Shown here in pieces: positions 35,834-45,900 of a DNA stretch of 64,000 bases. Source of the DNA: DFXE01 sp032054765 (GTDB lineage: Bacteria > Bacteroidota > Bacteroidia > Bacteroidales > Tannerellaceae). Both the position numbers and the translations under genes were made by a program. The stretch spans positions 62,001 to 126,000 of the forward strand of contig DAMBSC010000008.1 in the NCBI GenBank assembly GCA_032054765.1. The letters are read 5' to 3'. The first letter of the stretch is position 1, and each line of letters begins with the position of its first letter. Below the pieces are notes generated by a model that was not told the DNA's origin, searched no databases, and was given only the letters and a program-made list of their open reading frames with translations.

Positions 35834-36478
35834 TTATAAGGGTAACCGGACTTCAAATTCGAACAATACAGACAAAACACCAACAACTGCAAGCAGAATA
35901 ATGACAGATCCTACTATTCGATTAAGCAGCCAGATACCACGGACGTTAAACCATTTTTTTAATTTTGAAACTATATATGTTATTAAAAACCACCATATAA
36001 TTGCCCCTATTCCTATGCATGCTAATCCCGATAGCATCGACCAGAGGGAATGATCTGGTAAAATAAAACCGAAACGTGCAAACAAACCAATATATAAAAG
36101 AACAATTAAAATATTGCTAAAGGTAAGTAGAAAACCAGTAATAAAATCCTGAGTAAAGGATAATTTACCTTCACTTTGCTTTTTTAAACTTTTTGTAGGA
36201 TTATTTTTAAAAATATAATATCCAAACCCACCCAACACAATACTCCCTAAAATCTGTAACGGCGTCTGATTAGCCTGTACAAAATTGATAACAAACCCCA
36301 TTCCTAATCCTGTTATCGCAGCATATATAATATCAGATAAGGCAGCTCCTAAACCCGTTACAAAACCATGCCATCTTCCTTTATTGAGTGTACGTTGGAT
36401 ACATAACATTCCCACCGGTCCCATGGGTGCTGATACTAATATACCAATAAACAATCCTTTGCCTATTAATCCAAGCAT
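35834..36478 (-). CDS. LysE-family translocator
   Basis: A 214-residue inner-membrane protein with about six transmembrane helices. The opening FIGILVSAPMGPVGMLCIQRTLNKGRWHGFVTGLGAALSDIIYA is the LysE/RhtB family signature (the PxGP motif). Members export amino acids or derivatives; the substrate cannot be predicted. It shares a strand with the CBM9-like gene, but no functional link is obvious. Confidence 0.85.
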   Translation of the reverse strand: MLGLIGKGLFIGILVSAPMGPVGMLCIQRTLNKGRWHGFVTGLGAALSDIIYAAITGLGMGFVINFVQANQTPLQILGSIVLGGFGYYIFKNNPTKSLKKQSEGKLSFTQDFITGFLLTFSNILIVLLYIGLFARFGFILPDHSLWSMLSGLACIGIGAIIWWFLITYIVSKLKKWFNVRGIWLLNRIVGSVIILLAVVGVLSVLFEFEVRLPL

Positions 36479-36744
36479 TTATTATTTTGTGTTTGTCTAG
36501 TGTACAAAGATACATTCATTTATATATAAATAATAACTGTTTATGGAATTTTAGTATCTACAGTATAAATATGCACGATATTGAAATAATAGAGAAGAAA
36601 TTTTTATTCTAGAAATTTTTATTTTTAATATCACTAATATCACAATGATCATATCTATCTGTAAATCTATACAATAAGCGTGATATTAACCTGCTTTTTA
36701 ATATCACTTTTAATACCTCCAATCACACTAGTAGTGTTCTTTAT

Positions 36745-36818
36745 TAGGACGTGTGCAAATAAAAATTGCTCCTGTCCTATTTTATTTTGCTCCCGTCCTA
36801 TTTAAAATCGGACAAGAC
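36745..36818. repeat. GTCCTAT repeat array
   Basis: TTGCTCC-N-GTCCTAT units occur as direct copies 21 bases apart (GTCCTAT at 36774 and 36795), bracketed by degraded inverted copies (TTAGGACGTGTGCAA at 36745 and ATCGGACAAGACG at 36807). Confidence 0.6.
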
Positions 36819-36823
36819 GAATT

Positions 36824-36932
36824 CTGAAAACCATTTAGATGCTTATATACAACCATTTAAATGCTTTGTAAAAACCATTTAGAAGGTTTACTAAAAGCAT
36901 CTAAATGGTTTTCAGTAAAGATGTAAATGGAT
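36824..36932. repeat. 22-base-period AACCATTTA array with inverted half
   Basis: AACCATTTA occurs at 36829, 36851 and 36873 (exactly 22 bases apart), then inverted as TAAATGGTT at 36902 and TAAATGGAT at 36924 (again 22 apart). The outermost units form a perfect 21-base inverted repeat (36824-36844 with 36895-36915). There are no unique spacers of CRISPR length. Confidence 0.8.
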
Positions 36933-37102
36933 TTTTGGTTATATGAGTGAAACCAAAAGTGATATTAAAATCACATGGCAATATCACCGCTTATCGATTG
37001 TTAATCAATACGATACGCTAGTTGTGATATTGGTGATATTTAAAATAAAATTTTTGTGTAATAATATAGGGATATGTAGTAAGGTTCTTTCGCGCCTAGC
37101 TA

Positions 37103-37969
37103 TTACTCACTAAGAAGCTGTTTACGCAATTTGACCGGAGAACAAGAAAATTGTTCCCAGCAAAAACGGGTAAAGTGGGCGGCAAATTTAAACCCATGTT
37201 CCTTACGAATGTTATCAAGTGAGTTCTTTGTATCGACCAAACTAAAATGAACGTGTTTAGCTTTTTGATTCAATAACCATTGATAGGGAGACTTTCCAAA
37301 CTCTTCTTTAAACTGACGGGTAAATGTTCTTTTCTCTATATTAAATAAAGACGCCAATTCTTCCAATGAAGTGACCTTCCTGTAATTTCGGTATACTGTG
37401 GTACGAAATTCCGAAGAGTGCCCTATTATGGGATGAAAGAACATGGCTATCTGTTTTTTGGTATAAAACGATTGTAGAATAACAAATAACTCCTGCGTTT
37501 TTATCTCATGTAGCAAAGGCTTATTCAAGCCCTCCTTAAAATAGATCAATAAAAGATCTATAAAATTTTTCAAAGGCTCATCGATTGCCAGAGCAACAAA
37601 CTGATAGGTAAGGGTAGAACATGTCTGTATAAGCGATTTATGATACTGGCTACCAAAAACAGGAAGATAATCAAAGCTTAATATCATAATTCTACAGTAT
37701 GTCGTAGTCTTACATAAAACATCAGCCGCAATAGGAATAAGCACAAATTCGTGTTCGTGGATAGTCTTTTTGGAAAACTCATTACAACTGACAACTACCT
37801 CCCCTTCCAATAAAAAAAATAAATGATTATAATCGCTATTACCCAACGAGAAAGAATAGCTCTTTTCTACCTCCTTATACCTAAAACCAGAATAGTCCGA
37901 CCCTGATAATCCGGGAGGAAATTCACTCCTAACAAGGAAAGATTCTGTTATAGCATAATTATCAGTCAT
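37103..37969 (-). CDS. AraC-family transcriptional regulator (copy 2), fimbrial locus end
   Basis: 288 residues from ATG 37969, with a cupin-like N-terminal domain (FFLLEGEVVVSCNEFSKKTI, ILSFDYLP) and a C-terminal AraC double helix-turn-helix (SLEELASLFNIEKRTFTRQF, then EHGFKFAAHFTRFCWEQFSCSPVKLRKQLL). It is a paralogue of the genes at 14611 and 58389. The start at 37969 gives the same length as the paralogues; the frame is open to 38071, but that would overlap the upstream gene. It is the last gene of the long minus-strand surface-fibre run. Confidence 0.88.
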   Translation of the reverse strand: MTDNYAITESFLVRSEFPPGLSGSDYSGFRYKEVEKSYSFSLGNSDYNHLFFLLEGEVVVSCNEFSKKTIHEHEFVLIPIAADVLCKTTTYCRIMILSFDYLPVFGSQYHKSLIQTCSTLTYQFVALAIDEPLKNFIDLLLIYFKEGLNKPLLHEIKTQELFVILQSFYTKKQIAMFFHPIIGHSSEFRTTVYRNYRKVTSLEELASLFNIEKRTFTRQFKEEFGKSPYQWLLNQKAKHVHFSLVDTKNSLDNIRKEHGFKFAAHFTRFCWEQFSCSPVKLRKQLLSE

Positions 37970-38015
37970 AAGGGGGTAAGTTAAGTAGATAGAATGTGCA
38001 AAAAAACTTTGTGAT

Positions 38016-38999
38016 TTAATTTTGATGATCAATGCGGATAGCAAAGAACTGAGGTGTAGTCCAAAAGCCATCAGAAAAAGTTTTGAAACATGTATATCCA
38101 GCAGTATTAGATGATGTAGGATTGGATGAATTATCCTGATGGTCTGATTTCACTTCTATCTTAAAGGAAATGGCCGGTGCAGTACTTCCCCCAGCATCAT
38201 ATAGATGTGTTAACTGTAAAGACCCAATATGATTACCGGTAGTTTCCGGGTAAACCATTGACGAAGCTATATTTTCACTAGTTGATGCATTTCTGAGGTG
38301 TATAAACATATCCCTGTATTTAGTCCCCCTGCTTTCCGAAACAGTACCTGATGCACGATAGGAACCAACAAGGATTTTGGCATAAATAAGCCATAAACCG
38401 CCACCAGCAGGTATTGTTAAATTTTGGGTGGTAATATTATAATACGTACTCTTAGCCGCAGTTTCACTGGAAGCATTAAATATACGCATATTTCCGTTGA
38501 GTTTACCCTCTGCCACATTTGCCATAACAGGTAAATCAGTCCAAACAGCATTTCCTGACGCATCCGTCCCTAAAATAGGAATAAAAGTTGAACCAGCGGT
38601 TTGCGTTCCATTATCAATTCTAAGCCCTGCACCTACTGCTTCAGCTTCTATATCCAGCATTGCTTTCGGAGTACTACTCGTTGCATTTCCATATTTAAGA
38701 TAAACAGAAGAATAATTCGTTCTGGTTTCAACATCATTGCTAACTGATCCATCACCAGTTAATAACGTTTTTCCTTTGATATGCAATTTTTCAGTAGGTA
38801 GTGGTTTAGCAATTCCGACATTTCCAGAAATAGGCAAAATAATCACATCATCATCGGTATTACTTGACCCTTGTGTATCCTTGTTCGCATCTATATGTAA
38901 AATGCCTTGAGGATCAATCGTACCAATACCAACCTGATTTTGTGCATTTATCGTGAACAAAGAAAGATATAAACCTACTACGAGAATATAATATTTCAT
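38016..38999 (-). CDS. secreted fibre-like protein (paralogue 3 of 3)
   Basis: A 327-residue exported protein with a signal peptide (about 1-19) then QVGIGTIDPQGILHIDANKD and GNVGIAKPLPTEKLHIKGKT. These GIGT-x-P-x-x-LHI repeats are the type found in trimeric tail-fibre and surface-fibre shafts. The C-terminal region (about 160-327) is a beta-rich domain containing GGGLWLIYAKILVGSYRASG and ending FFAIRIDHQN. It shares this layout with the two genes upstream. Likely a trimeric fibre-like protein, but trimerisation is an inference. Confidence 0.7.
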   Translation of the reverse strand: MKYYILVVGLYLSLFTINAQNQVGIGTIDPQGILHIDANKDTQGSSNTDDDVIILPISGNVGIAKPLPTEKLHIKGKTLLTGDGSVSNDVETRTNYSSVYLKYGNATSSTPKAMLDIEAEAVGAGLRIDNGTQTAGSTFIPILGTDASGNAVWTDLPVMANVAEGKLNGNMRIFNASSETAAKSTYYNITTQNLTIPAGGGLWLIYAKILVGSYRASGTVSESRGTKYRDMFIHLRNASTSENIASSMVYPETTGNHIGSLQLTHLYDAGGSTAPAISFKIEVKSDHQDNSSNPTSSNTAGYTCFKTFSDGFWTTPQFFAIRIDHQN

Positions 39000-39044
39000 A
39001 ATTCTATCTTTTTTCTTATTATTTTTTACTTCTTAATATATCCA

Positions 39045-39917
39045 TTACGGGTCTTCCCTATCAATTCGTACGGCATAAAAATAATTGCCATATTGTTCAT
39101 CATTGTTAAACAAAGCACCCGTACCAGAAGAAGACATTCCTAAAAAAAAGGATGTAGGCTCTGTTATATTCGCATAATACATCAATTGATTAGCTGCAAT
39201 ATTATCTTCAGTGGTGGCAGCACGCGCTCCCACTCTACTTAAGGAGGTTGTTGTATTATATGAATCAATTTGTGATAAAATTAAATACATATATAAATTA
39301 CTTAAAGTACTTCCGGTAGTTACAGCACGAGCAAAAATCAACCATTTACCAGGTATCAATGTCATGGTATCAGACACGATCACACGACCTACACTAACAT
39401 CATCTTTTCCCGATATAGTCCTGCTAGTTTTAAACGAAGTATTTATTATGGATGACATTGGGCGTAATGCTCCCCATGATGCATTTCCATTGGCATCAGT
39501 AGTCAGCAAGTAACTTGATTCTTCCGAACCATCAGCCAGGCGTAATGGAGCAACACCAGCCTTAGGTGTAATATGTAAGGACGTTTGAGGATTTTGTGTC
39601 CCAACACCTATTTTTGATGCATTCAGATTGCCTCCTATAGTATTATTACCTCCAACAGTAACATCTCCTTCATTTGCTGAATTTAGCAACTTCCCATCTA
39701 CCTCTAACTTAAGGTTTTCATTTGGGGTAGCGGTTCCTATACCAACTGTTCCTTTTTCTGTTACAACGACATCATCAGTTGTAGTACTTTCATTATTCCC
39801 GTTAATATGTAATAATTTTTGCGGATTCTCAGTATTAACTCCAATTTGGGCAGAAAGAGTAGAGAAAAATAATAATCCGGTAAACACTATTATTAATTTA
39901 TTCATTTCTATTTCCAA
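39045..39917 (-). CDS. secreted fibre-like protein (paralogue 2 of 3)
   Basis: A 290-residue exported protein. MNKLIIVFTGLLFFSTLSAQ (from an internal ATG, 39905) forms a signal peptide, so the true start may be there. Shaft-type repeats follow: QIGVNTENPQKLLHINGNNE, GTVGIGTATPNENLKLEVDGK, KIGVGTQNPQTSLHITPKAG. The C-terminal beta-domain (about 150-290) has PGKWLIFARAVTTG and ends NYFYAVRIDRE. Compared with paralogue 3, shaft repeats are more numerous. It lies 45 bases upstream of that gene. Confidence 0.7.
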   Translation of the reverse strand: MEIEMNKLIIVFTGLLFFSTLSAQIGVNTENPQKLLHINGNNESTTTDDVVVTEKGTVGIGTATPNENLKLEVDGKLLNSANEGDVTVGGNNTIGGNLNASKIGVGTQNPQTSLHITPKAGVAPLRLADGSEESSYLLTTDANGNASWGALRPMSSIINTSFKTSRTISGKDDVSVGRVIVSDTMTLIPGKWLIFARAVTTGSTLSNLYMYLILSQIDSYNTTTSLSRVGARAATTEDNIAANQLMYYANITEPTSFFLGMSSSGTGALFNNDEQYGNYFYAVRIDREDP

Positions 39918-39931
39918 TTTATACTCTGTTA

Positions 39932-40768
39932 TTATTCATCATCTAATTGTATCGCGTAGAAATATGGTGTACCAAGTTCTGCTGATTGAAATGTAAAAGA
40001 AAGATTACTTGTCGTTTTTGCCCAAACCGAATAAACTCGGGGGGTATTATCAGGAATATGAACAATAGCCGTAATCTGTGGAATACCAATCTTATCTCCG
40101 CCATCTGCATATCTTGTCGTTAATCCCACTTGATAAAGCGTTTCATCATCTTCACGTAATTCCATTTCTGCGAAAAAGGGATAAGTATTAATCGGTTCAC
40201 GGCGTAATATTGTTTTTGCCAAGATAAGCCATTTCCCTTTTCCCAATGTTATATCAGTATCACTTACTTTAGTATATGTATTCTGATTTATATATATACT
40301 TGTGGCATTAGTTCCGTCACCGCCACGTATTACTCCATTTATCTTTTGGGTGGTTGGACGTAAATATTTCCAATTACCCACTCCTTCTGAATTACTTGTC
40401 ATATAGTAATTGGTTGGGTTGGAATTTCCCTCAATCCGTAAACTATTTGTCGAAGTTCCTATTATTTCTACTTTAGCTGTAGGGCTGGAAGTTCCTAATC
40501 CTGTTTTACCTTTAACTAATGTACTATTACTAACCTTCATACTATCAGTTTCTATTGCCTCAACCTTCACATCTCCTACCACATGTAACTTCTCACTCGG
40601 ATCAGTAGTTCCTATCCCAACATTACCTGTTCCCTCTTTTACCACCACATCATTAGCTGTTCCTTTTATGTGTAGCAAACCTTGAGGATCTTCGGTATTG
40701 ATTCCTACCTGCGCATAGCATAAAGTTGTGAAGCAAACACTGAATATCAATAACAATCTTATTTTCAT
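39932..40768 (-). CDS. secreted fibre-like protein (paralogue 1 of 3)
   Basis: A 278-residue exported protein: signal peptide about 1-19, then QVGINTEDPQGLLHIKGTAN, GNVGIGTTDPSEKLHVVGDV and GLGTSSPTAKVEIIG shaft-type repeats. The C-terminal beta-domain (about 140-278) has GKGKWLILAKTILRREPI and ends PYFYAIQLDDE. The KWLIxA and FYAIxxD motifs are common to all three paralogues. It follows the 671-residue T9SS protein by 23 bases. Confidence 0.7.
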   Translation of the reverse strand: MKIRLLLIFSVCFTTLCYAQVGINTEDPQGLLHIKGTANDVVVKEGTGNVGIGTTDPSEKLHVVGDVKVEAIETDSMKVSNSTLVKGKTGLGTSSPTAKVEIIGTSTNSLRIEGNSNPTNYYMTSNSEGVGNWKYLRPTTQKINGVIRGGDGTNATSIYINQNTYTKVSDTDITLGKGKWLILAKTILRREPINTYPFFAEMELREDDETLYQVGLTTRYADGGDKIGIPQITAIVHIPDNTPRVYSVWAKTTSNLSFTFQSAELGTPYFYAIQLDDE

Positions 40769-40791
40769 ACTTTCAAACTCCTACGTTTTTA

Positions 40792-42807
40792 TTATTTTAC
40801 AGATAGTTTTATCGCGTCCTGATTGCCTTCTACTTTCAGGATATAAATACCTGAAGGGAGTGATTTATATATACTGCAAACCACATCGGAAGTCTTTTGT
40901 TTAGCAACTAATTGCCCCTGAACGGTATACACCAAAACATCTTTACCGATATCTTCCTGGCGCAAACCTCTCAGATCAATCACTCCATTAGTATATGAAG
41001 CGCATAATATCGAGTTACTTTGAATGTCTTCCACACTTGTTGGCATTGTATTAAAATGTAATATAAAACGCTTCGTGTCGTCAGTCGGCGATGATGTAAA
41101 CAAATAAGTTGGTTTAAGCAATAAATCGATCATACCACCTGTTTTGGTATCTTCCAATATAACACTCTTCACCGATTGCAATGATTCGATACGGCTTGCT
41201 GTCAAATTTACTTGTTGTTCAATACTTGAAGGTTCGAAGTACATTTGCAGGCGTTCTGTAGTTGCCGGTATTACATTCGTTGTCAGGTCAACATTCTCCG
41301 ACGAGCGGGTATAAATCTGGTTTACCCCTTTGGTTTTGTTAAACAGTTTTTCCGCATCATACATATCATTGCTACGCAAAGTTGCCGTGTTACGGAATAC
41401 AACACATAAACGGTCGTAACCCTCTGTTAAGACGTCTTTTGTTTCTATTAATAATTCATCTATCGGAGCATTCGCTTCGCTACGCAGGAACTGAGTCTTA
41501 CCATGCGTTCTTTTGGATGCTTTTATGCTAAAGTCTTTACCAGCCGCACTAGGTGTTCCTTTGATGACAAACATCTGCATAGGAGCTATTATTGCCTGCT
41601 CTTCCGCTTTTGGATCTGTCGTACTACCGACAAGCTGCATTACCTGGTAACCCGTATCGAACGAGAATAACCCATTATAAGAACCTTTACTCCGCGGACG
41701 AAGAATATAGATTGTAGGTTGTTCTATATCTGTTGCAGATATACCCCAGTCTGTTAAATTTGAGTTTAAAAAGGAGGTCATATCCAGGGGTACAGTAAAA
41801 GGATTTCCCAGATAATTAAAACCCTCGGTCAGAGAAACTGACACATCAGTGATATTCAATCTTTCTTCTGTTGCAGGATTCCATGTTGAAAAGGAGGATG
41901 GCATAAAAGGACGAGCAAAAGAAAAACGTTCTTTAGCCACCTTTGTATAATCAGCAGTTGAATAAGTAGGATTCAAACTTATATCATAATAGCCGCCAGG
42001 CTGGTTATGAGGAGCCTCATGTCGCACAATTCCCTGTCCTATCACATAGCCTCGCCCAGGTTGTAAAGTCAGTGTCGGATCAAGGTTCCAGGGATCATTC
42101 TCTCCATTAAAGAACATATCACTCTTTGGCTCTGCCATAAAATTAAAGAAAAAATAATCGGCATACATCGTTTGGAATGGAGATGAGAAACCTACCATAT
42201 GTCCGGCATCCGCGTTATTACCCATTGCCAGATTTACCTGGATAATTCCAGCTGCGTGCTTTGGGGTTGCTGCAGAATTGTAATTAATAGTGCCACCCGT
42301 TTCAACAAGCAAATGAGCAATATCGGCTTTATCACCTGACACTTTAGAATCGAGTACAAATCTTCCTTTTTGAAGATCCATGTTTTTTATAGTAGCTCCC
42401 ATTAGAGGACTCAGAACCACAACAGCACTATCATTACTATAATTCGTATTCGTATTACTGACAATAACTGTATTGGGGAAATTAATATAATTGGTGGCTT
42501 TATCAGCACTTCCACGGATATGTTGAGCCGCAGTTGTTCCTCTGAATTCTAACACACCGCTCCTGTCTGTAAATACATGCTTATTTGCTCCACTTACATT
42601 ATTTACAAAATCCCCTGTTAACACAGTTTTCCCTTCCTGTCGAATGGCGCAATTATTTCCTCCAACAACGATATCACCCTTCACATATAAGGTCGTATTT
42701 GTTGATGTGCCTTTTATTGTCATGAGACCTTTATTGTACAACACCTGACTTTTCAGAAACGGCACTGAGAAAAGCAGTACTAATAATATCAAGTAGAACT
42801 TATTCAT
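40792..42807 (-). CDS. T9SS type A sorting-domain surface protein, 671 residues
   Basis: A secreted protein with a signal peptide (about 1-20, FSVPFLKSQ). The first 130 residues are low-complexity beta-rich sequence (TLYVKGDIVVGGNNCAIRQEGKTVLTGDFV), like T9SS-secreted proteins with parallel-beta repeats. The middle holds FSFARPFMPSSFSTWNP and long Thr/Ser-rich stretches. The C-terminal 75 residues form a T9SS type A sorting domain (LVAKQKTSDVVCSIYKSLPSGIYILKVEG). No enzymatic motif is seen; it may be an adhesin or surface-layer component. Confidence 0.75.
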   Translation of the reverse strand: MNKFYLILLVLLFSVPFLKSQVLYNKGLMTIKGTSTNTTLYVKGDIVVGGNNCAIRQEGKTVLTGDFVNNVSGANKHVFTDRSGVLEFRGTTAAQHIRGSADKATNYINFPNTVIVSNTNTNYSNDSAVVVLSPLMGATIKNMDLQKGRFVLDSKVSGDKADIAHLLVETGGTINYNSAATPKHAAGIIQVNLAMGNNADAGHMVGFSSPFQTMYADYFFFNFMAEPKSDMFFNGENDPWNLDPTLTLQPGRGYVIGQGIVRHEAPHNQPGGYYDISLNPTYSTADYTKVAKERFSFARPFMPSSFSTWNPATEERLNITDVSVSLTEGFNYLGNPFTVPLDMTSFLNSNLTDWGISATDIEQPTIYILRPRSKGSYNGLFSFDTGYQVMQLVGSTTDPKAEEQAIIAPMQMFVIKGTPSAAGKDFSIKASKRTHGKTQFLRSEANAPIDELLIETKDVLTEGYDRLCVVFRNTATLRSNDMYDAEKLFNKTKGVNQIYTRSSENVDLTTNVIPATTERLQMYFEPSSIEQQVNLTASRIESLQSVKSVILEDTKTGGMIDLLLKPTYLFTSSPTDDTKRFILHFNTMPTSVEDIQSNSILCASYTNGVIDLRGLRQEDIGKDVLVYTVQGQLVAKQKTSDVVCSIYKSLPSGIYILKVEGNQDAIKLSVK

Positions 42808-42906
42808 ACTATATATAAAATATGGTTAGTCTGAAACTATAAACACAGACATTTTTAATATTAAATCAATTCACACAAATAGTTAGTAGTAGTCCTCTGC
42901 AGAAAA

Positions 42907-45900
42907 TTACTTTACATATACTTTCTGTATTTTATACTCATCTCCTATTTTCAGTTTTACAATATAAACCTGCTGTCTTTCAACCGCAATTTTAAAATAG
43001 TTAGACATTGCATTGGTAGTATGTACCAATGCTCCATTTATACTATATACCTGTACGTTTGTAACAGGAGTTAATCCACTCTGTATATAGATGTAACCAT
43101 CTTGAGTCGAAACCGAATAATCCGTTGCCTGCTCAGCATCATCAGTTCCTAAACCGATTCCGTTATAAGTCATCCGGAGACTGAAACGATCGTTCAGTTC
43201 GGTATTCGGTTTGCTAACAATAAATGTATAAGTCGAATTACTATTTGTAATAGGTATTATTTGATCTTTACCCTTCAGTTCTTTATCAATCAGATATACA
43301 TCATGTCCAAACGTTCCCATTCCACTGAAATCAAGGGTCACCTGTCCGACATCTTTCACTTTCAAACCTAAATCGGTATCCTGACCGGCAAAGTTACTAT
43401 TTGCATTAATGGCTAACTCTTCACTCTTTGAAGAAGTATAAGTATATACCTCCAAAGGTATCTCGTCGTAGAACAATTTATGCATATCTTCGCTACTGTC
43501 GAAAGACGGTTTTGCCTGAGAATGATAGAATAAGACGGCATAGCTATTATTATCACCCTGAGTCGCCTTGATCCGAAGGATATTTGTCTCTGCTTCGTCG
43601 TCGCTACTACGTAAGACATATGGGTTTTCCTGCATTGTCGTGGTCCAGGCCGGAGACATTCTTACAGTTGCTATCTTGGCAGTTCCGGTCTTCTGTACAA
43701 AGAAAGACTGCAGCGGAGCAATATACCTTGTAGCAGAGCCGGAAGGCATATTACTAATACTATATCTGAAACTGGTTTTATCTCCAAATTGTCCAATTTG
43801 TGTAAATCCGGTTGTTATTTGCCCATTCCATACAGCATAACTATTCGTTAATATTGAATTATTGGCCGCAAGGAAAGACGTCATATCCAGATAAGCCATA
43901 TATGGATTTACGATCTGAACTAAACCACTACCCGCAACATCATTTTCAACAGGAATATCATAAACCGGATTGGAAGAATTCTTTACGGTAAGGTCTTTTT
44001 CATAGGTAATAAATCGTCCTATCACTTCACCCGAACTTTTCAGCCTATCAAAGGGTGTTATTATCTCTGTTGAACCGTTTGAATTTATAATTGTATAAGA
44101 TTCATATTTCATCGGGAATTTGAAAGATTGCTCTTTATTTATCGTACTATTTTCGACTCTAAGATTGAATGCTTTTCCCAGAGTTAACTCATCACCAACA
44201 TACCCAAACGTAGCAGTAAATTTATTGCTTTCTGCTGACCCACTACCTACATCAGGATTCTTAAGTTGGAAATAGTTCATATATACGTCTCCCCAATAAT
44301 AAGTAGAATTATTATAATAATGGTAATCCCCTGTATAAGTTTTCATCAATGGAGCCGACATCATAACAAAGCGATCTCTTTCCTTAGCAGTCAGCTTGAT
44401 TTCAACCGAAGCGTCATCATAGGTCAGGTAATGGATACCGGCTATCATGGCCCGGTCTCCCAATTCTATCTTCTGGCATTCGGACGCTGATGTAAGCATT
44501 GGATAATAAGTTGCCCCGGAAGGTATGATTACATTCGTACAAGCAGTAGGTGTAAACTGTGTCGGAGCTTCCACTCCATTTCTTACTTCCACCCAGTTAT
44601 TTGGATTATACCAACCGGTACTTTCCGTGCCTTTCCATTTCAGTGTCAATGTAGTATTACCCTCTCCCTTTTTCACCGTCAACCGGCCTTTGGGGAAAGA
44701 AACACCACGGAAATGAGTATCTCTAAATACCAGGTCGATTCTAGGCTCAATCATATAGACAGAATCTACATTTCCGGTAGCTGACCCGAAATTTATTGTC
44801 CTTGTAGATGCTTCTTCCAAAAATGTTGTTTCATCGGCTTTATACCATTGAAAATTTATATTGCCTGATGGTATTTCTTCCAACTGAACAAGATGGCTGG
44901 ATGAGCAGGTAACAAAGCCTGTCCTTCCTTGCAGAATATAGATATAGACCGTAGTTTCCCGAACTTGCTTAGTTGGAGATAACGATATATCATCAAATAT
45001 TGCCCTGTAGATAAAAGAATCAACAGCATTTACCAGATTATCCGTTTCTGTATTCTGATAAGTAATCCGCATGTCGCGTCTTACGCCCGAAATAGAAATT
45101 GTCCCAGCCTTTGGTTGCTGCATAATTGTAAATGTATTCAAGGTCTGATCCGATGTGTTTGTTGTTATTTTCCAGGGATTAGCACCAGATGTTGCAAAAT
45201 AAGAATCCGGTAATATATCATTGTTAAATATATCTATTACTACATTATTGTATGCCTGAACAGTAGCTGCGTCCGGGAAGATATTTGGTTTGGCAGCTTT
45301 GATGGTCTGATCACCCCAATCACAATCACGAAACTGCCGGCTGGCTACACCAATCCCCCTATCAGGATCCGGTTGTCCCTTCGTTTCCGAATTCAAACCA
45401 TACCTCCATTCCCAACTGCCGGAATCACTGTTACTGCTATCACCCAACCGGAGAACATACACTCCATCGGCTTTAGCTTCCGCCCCCGTAAGTGTAATAC
45501 TGATCCGTTTTTCTTCATCGGTTGTTCCAGCACTATTGGCTTTTATTACTGCATTAACATTAGTAGAGGTTCCATGATAGATAAAATCACTTAAAATTCG
45601 TGTACCTATATAATTTGCCTCCGAAACCACTCCATTTTTATAAATGGCAACCGGAGTGTTAAGCGCTAAGTCAGTCAAAGCCGTTTCTTTGTTCCCTATA
45701 GTAACACTTATGGTGATATTACCATCACTACCTGTTAATACTGGTCTCTTATTTATATCCGTATGATTATTATCAATTAAATAACCTTCCGTTAAAAATA
45801 CGATAGGATCATAAATATGGCCATAACTGTAATCCGGAGCCATCATAAACTTAGTTGCCTGTACAAGTGTTCCATTATATGGATTATATTCAATAGTCCG

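Larger units (their letters stand above)
36607..37060. repeat. large nested inverted-repeat structure
   Basis: This gene-free region has outer arms containing tandem AATATCAC (36627-36634, 36636-36643), mirrored by GTGATATT (37024-37031, 37033-37040). A second layer mirrors GTGATATT...AATATCAC at 36680-36707 against 36959-36987. Both layers share a centre near 36833.5. The T- and A-rich flanks also match (AATTTTTATTTTT versus AAATAAAATTTTT). Inside sit two further repeat arrays. No ORF, tRNA or recognisable RNA is present. Confidence 0.75.

Noticed and set aside
36829..36932. CRISPR-like regular repeats
   Set aside because: The period is 22 bases with no unique spacers, the orientation flips midway, and no cas genes are near.
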